Part shown: positions 60,532 to 64,000 of the stretch, piece by piece
Layout: each line of letters begins with the position of its first letter
Numbering within the stretch: the first letter of the stretch is position 1
Assembly: GCF_004027225.2 (NCBI RefSeq)
Contig: NC_044289.2
Span: 7,119,761-7,183,760, forward strand
DNA length: 64,000 nt
Origin: Strigops habroptila
Taxonomy: Eukaryota > Chordata > Aves > Psittaciformes > Psittacidae
Direction of reading: 5' to 3'
Position numbers and translations under genes: made by a program
Notes under the pieces: generated by a model
The model's input: the letters and a program-made list of their open reading frames with translations, nothing else
What the model was told of the DNA's origin: nothing
The model's database searches: none

Positions 60532-63500
60532 GTAAATGACTCATTAGGTTGGTGGGTGCGTTTATCCCGATAACACAAGAGTTACAGGTTCTAAACTGTA
60601 GTAATTATCAACTGTAGTAAATAGTAAAAGGGGAAAAGCTGTCTTGAAACAATAGTTTCAGGAAACATGTGCAGGAAACAATTGCCAAAATTGTTGAAGC
60701 TAATCGTTAGCTTTTGAACTTAACTGTAGACTAAGTATCCTAGAACAACTAGGTTGCTCAGAGAATGGGGCAGCTCAGATGGCTGCCCCATCCCTGGCAG
60801 TGTTCAAGGCCAGGTTGGATGGGGCTTGGAGCAACCTGGTATAGTAGAAGGTGTCCCTGCCCGTGGCAGGAGGTTGGAACTGGATGAGCTTTAAGGTCCC
60901 TTCCACCTCAAACCCGATTGTGAACTAAGAATTTTTTTAAACATAAACCTAAACTACTTTCCCTTACTGGAAGCAAAAGATTAAGGTTCAGCTGTCTGCT
61001 TTTATTGAGTGAATATTGCTTTGTTCTGTGGAACTCCCATTGCAGTGCAAGGTATGTTAAGATGAACAGCATTAAAGGAAGCAATGACTCAAAGCAGGGT
61101 ATATTTTTATGGTAAGGATCTGCTGTCTTAATGCCTTTGGCTGATGTTCTTCAGATGTGTGTGGAAAAGTTCTGCTAGCAATGTTTGCTGTTGTAGAAAA
61201 CTTAACTTTCTTGTCAGTGTAGAAATTTAAGAATGCTTTTGTTCATAAAACAGATCACGCTACACTAACATTTCCTGTTAATGTACTTTGTGGTGTTCTC
61301 CTGCTTTCTGAATGTGGCCATAAAGGTTGTAGTATGCTATTCTACAAGTAATACATAATATTTTCTTTTTGAAGATTGCTAATTCCTTTGGGGATGGCCC
61401 GAAGCGTGTCCCTATGTCTCAGCATTCTGCCCAGAGTCAGTTACTGAAAAGTAGCGTTCAAGCACAACGTATTCCTTGCTCTTCAAACTTTGCCCAGCGA
61501 GTTCCAGTACAACCACGAAAGCCTATACTGTCAAACCAAAAACTGTCTAACCACCGGATAACGCAGCAGCCCAGACCAAAATTACCAGTCCAAGCGACTG
61601 CTAGGCCTCAAGTTCCAAGCAAGAACAATGAAAAACCTCACCAGGCTCCAGTACCTGGTAATTCTGAAGGTGATGTATATGTGTTTGTACAGTTATGACA
61701 CTCGGGATACTTCTGTTCGATGAAGCAGAGTGGAGCGCAGAACAACTAAAGCTGATGTTGATTATGTGGGACAGCCTTGTAGAGAAGCACTTGGTTGTGC
61801 CCCAAAACAGAACAGCAGCACACACTTCAGCTTAGATGTTACTGCATTCTCCTTTCTGCCAGGGCCGATATGGGTGTTTAAGAATTTCCAGATGCTCATT
61901 CAGCTATGAGTTAATGTAATTGGTACTCATACATCAGTTTTTCCAGTATTCATGTTAATCTCTTGTATACAAGAATACTGTATTTTTGGGGGTAAAGCCT
62001 TTTTTTTTTTTTTTTTTTTTTTTTAATTTTGAGAAAGCTTTTAAAATTACATGTTGATAGCACTGGTAACTGCTATGCTGCTTTGCCAGTAGTAAGTTGT
62101 TGAAAATGCCATTGAATGTATTTTAAGAACTGCTTGAGATACTGCACAGAGATTTGCTCCCATGTGAATTTTTGTGTTGTGGTTCTGGGTCTGATACATA
62201 AAATTGATCTACTTCTCTATACATAGCAAAAAGTTCTGAAGCAGAAAGCACCTCTAAAGAGAAAAAACAAGAGACTGCTAAGAAGGAAAATGAAGAGACT
62301 AAAAAGTAAGTCTTATACCTAAATTTTTTTAGCTAACTGAGCCCTGTTGGATTCAGCTGGTTTTTGACTTCTGGGACTTCATGCTGCAACTTAGTTGCAG
62401 CTAAGCTGAAGGCTACTTGAGCCTCTTTGTTGTGGAGACTGGTGGCCCTACACTTCATAGAGACAGCAGATGAAACTAGGAAAGCTTACTTTGACCTGAT
62501 AATTCTCAGGAACAAGGACTTCCTGTAATCTAAAGAAAACTTTTGGCTAAATGCGTAATAGCTCTTCCCATGAGAGAACACTGATAGCCACTGCTCCAGT
62601 CACAAGATGTACACTTGAAAACAAAGCCTCTGTCATATGTGCAACAGGCTGGAGTTCAAGCATGGAGTTAGACCTGTAGTATGGCTATTTTAAATAGCTC
62701 TGAAATGCTCTAGTGATAGGTCTGTATTAAGTGTACTGAAGTGAGCCTGGCTTGGTATTTTGCAGTAGTGTGGTTGACACTAGTATGTCTGTGTGTAAAC
62801 TTTAGGAAGGAAGAGACAAGCTTTCAGAACTTTCTTTTGAAAAGTCTCAAGGCATATTTTATCCTCTTGGTGTTCTTGTAAAGACTAAAATCTAGTTCAG
62901 ATCACTAAGTATATATTGAACAGGAACACTATAGACTGTAAACCTGGGAGTCGAAGCCCACTCAAGTATCTAGGTTTTGTAACTTGCTCTTTCTTTTTAC
63001 AGAAGGCAATGGTGTCTTGATGATTTTGAAATTGGTCGTCCTCTGGGGAAAGGAAAATTTGGAAATGTGTACCTGGCACGTGAGAAGCAGAGTAAATTTA
63101 TTCTGGCACTGAAAGTGCTCTTTAAAACACAACTTGAGGAGGCTGGTGTAGAACATCAACTACGAAGAGAAGTTGAAATACAGTCTCATCTTAGGTAAAA
63201 TTTCATGACCAGTTAAGTTCTTTGTTTGCATTCAAATAAACAAAGTAAGCTTGTTTATGATAACATAACCTGCTGAAGAAGAGAAGTTTCTTTTCAAGTG
63301 CATGACACCTTGAAATTGCTAGTTAGGATTCTTGCCTTTCTGCACGGAGATTTATTTTTGTCTACCTTGCAATGAAGCAACCTCTGGGAACATCTTCCTG
63401 TTTTAAAAAATAAAAAAGTGCCCTTACCTGTTGCTTGGATTTATGTGGGTAACAGGTTTTTCTCAAAGTCTGAGTTTCTTTCTGGCATTTTACTTCTTGG

Positions 63501-63989
63501 AAAATAAGCTCAACTTGAAGAAACTAGCTTTCACAGAAAGTGTTTACACTTAAATTCCAAAACACATAGGAATTGGTACCTTCAATGGTCATTAGCCTTC
63601 CACTTGCTGTAGAAGGGTACGGACAAGAAGATCTGAATTAGCTAAACTTTTGACTAGCTGCTTGCTAGCAGGGAATCTAAGCTGCTGCTTTGATAAACAC
63701 CATCTATCTGCTATGAAGCTCTCAGTTGGTATGTTGTGAGCTGAAGGAACACTTACAAGATTGCATTGAAAGGGGGGAGGCAGGAAAGGGACATTAAAGT
63801 TGTATGGACAAATATACCTTGTTCAGAAAAATACTGAAATCTTTTTGCAGGCACCCCAATATTCTCAGATTATATGGCTACTTCCATGATGTTACAAGGG
63901 TCTACCTTATCCTAGAGTATGCACCGCGTGGAGAAGTCTACAAAGAACTTCAGAAGCTTACCAAGTTTGATGAGCAAAGAACTGCTACT
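60478..63989 (+). CDS. AURKA: AURKA, Aurora A mitotic serine/threonine kinase, 3' truncated by window
   Basis: AURKA is a centrosome and spindle kinase activated by TPX2. Exons 60478-60531, 61375-61657, 62227-62305, 63003-63194 and 63851-63989 join in frame to 249 codons; human AURKA is 403 aa. The disordered N-terminus carries a KEN box (residues 6-8) and a diverged A-box region. The kinase domain begins [20 protein letters not shown] (glycine loop), ALKVLFK (catalytic Lys176, human Lys162), LRREVEIQ (alpha-C Glu195), and the hinge [16 protein letters not shown]. The sequence up to the hinge is A-type ([15 protein letters not shown]). At the three hinge positions that separate human Aurora A from B (human L215, T217, R220), it has R229, E231 and K234. 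The remaining exons lie right of the window. Confidence 0.97.
60532..61374. other. AURKA intron 2
   Basis: Contains a CR1 at about 60770-60925 and otherwise unique sequence. Confidence 0.8.
60770..60925 (+). mobile_element. CR1 LINE 3' fragment
   Basis: Shows GGCTGCCCCATCCCTGGCAG, TGTTCAAGGCCAGGTTGGAT, GGTGTCCCTGCCCGTGGCAG and GAGCTTTAAGGTCCCTTCCA. It lies in AURKA intron 2. Confidence 0.95.
61375..61657 (+). CDS. AURKA: AURKA coding exon 3, N-terminal regulatory region
   Basis: 94 codons plus one base from [14 protein letters not shown] to APVP. The acceptor is TTTTTGAAG and the donor CCTG/GTAATT. It is rich in Gln, Pro and basic residues ([20 protein letters not shown]), the region that corresponds to the human A-box and linker. 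The open frame continues 12 codons into the intron. Confidence 0.9.
62000..62024. repeat. poly-T run
   Basis: 25 consecutive thymines in AURKA intron 3. It may vary in length between individuals or assemblies. Confidence 0.95.
62227..62305 (+). CDS. AURKA: AURKA coding exon 4
   Basis: Charged linker [20 protein letters not shown] and NEETK. The acceptor is ATACATAG and the donor AAAAA/GTAAGT. Phase fits both neighbours. Confidence 0.9.
63003..63194 (+). CDS. AURKA: AURKA coding exon 5, kinase N-lobe
   Basis: Encodes [20 protein letters not shown] through EVEIQSHLR, including the glycine loop, VAIK-type lysine and alpha-C glutamate. The acceptor is TTTTTACAG and the donor GTAAAA. Confidence 0.97.
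63195..63850. other. AURKA intron 5
   Basis: 656-bp GT-AG intron between kinase exons, with no recognised elements. Confidence 0.85.
63851..63989 (+). CDS. AURKA: AURKA coding exon 6, kinase hinge
   Basis: Encodes [39 protein letters not shown] and DEQRTAT. It ends at ACT/GTAGGT, 11 bases before the window end. Confidence 0.95.
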
Positions 63990-64000
63990 GTAGGTTGTTC

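Larger units (their letters stand above)
61658..63002. other. AURKA introns 3 and 4 around exon 4
   Basis: Unique sequence with a 25-T run at 62000-62024. Nothing else was recognised. Confidence 0.75.

Overview
The window is vertebrate nuclear DNA, and almost certainly from a bird. It has long AT-rich introns with GT-AG boundaries, CpG islands at the housekeeping promoters, eight truncated CR1 LINE tails with the avian ATTCTATG-type 3' end, and one solo endogenous-retrovirus LTR of a kind I associate with ERVL-like elements of neoavian birds. I see no bacterial, plasmid or phage features. The gene order is the conserved block known from human 20q13: RTF2 with GCNT7 nested in it, then CASS4, CSTF1 and AURKA. 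It reads here as RTF2 (-), GCNT7 (+, inside RTF2 intron 5), CASS4 (-), CSTF1 (-), AURKA (+). Human gene structures and residue numbers quoted below are recalled, not looked up.

Left part (1-25.5 kb): eight coding exons of RTF2 run leftward from a CpG-island promoter near 25.0 kb. The last coding exon lies beyond base 1. Intron 5 is 17.8 kb and holds GCNT7 in three coding exons on the opposite strand (complete, 432 aa). GCNT7 intron 1 carries a 566-bp solo LTR with perfect 5-bp target-site duplications.

Middle part (25.5-51.6 kb): a 1.9-kb spacer with a CR1, then CASS4, complete in seven coding exons (842 aa by my splicing). It has a 12-codon first exon at 48.2 kb and a 12.6-kb first intron that holds three CR1 pieces and a GC-rich, CpG-rich patch. 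A 3.4-kb spacer follows, and I recognise no gene in it.

Right part (51.6-64 kb): CSTF1, complete (431 aa, the same length as the human protein, 5 coding exons). Then comes a 2.7-kb CpG island that serves as a divergent promoter region, and the first five coding exons of AURKA (249 codons, through the kinase hinge). AURKA runs off the right edge.

The genes share no pathway apart from the divergent CSTF1/AURKA promoter region. RTF2 acts at replication forks, GCNT7 is a Golgi glycosyltransferase-like protein, CASS4 is an adhesion scaffold, CSTF1 is a pre-mRNA 3'-end processing subunit and AURKA is a mitotic kinase. I found no clearly new biological system. The best second-look items are: Aurora-B-type residues at three selectivity positions of AURKA; a degenerate Src-binding motif in CASS4; an LTR-encoded hydrophobic tail on an intron-retained GCNT7 reading frame; possible N-terminally extended CSTF1 first exons; and a possible unlisted small gene near 19.5-20.0 kb.
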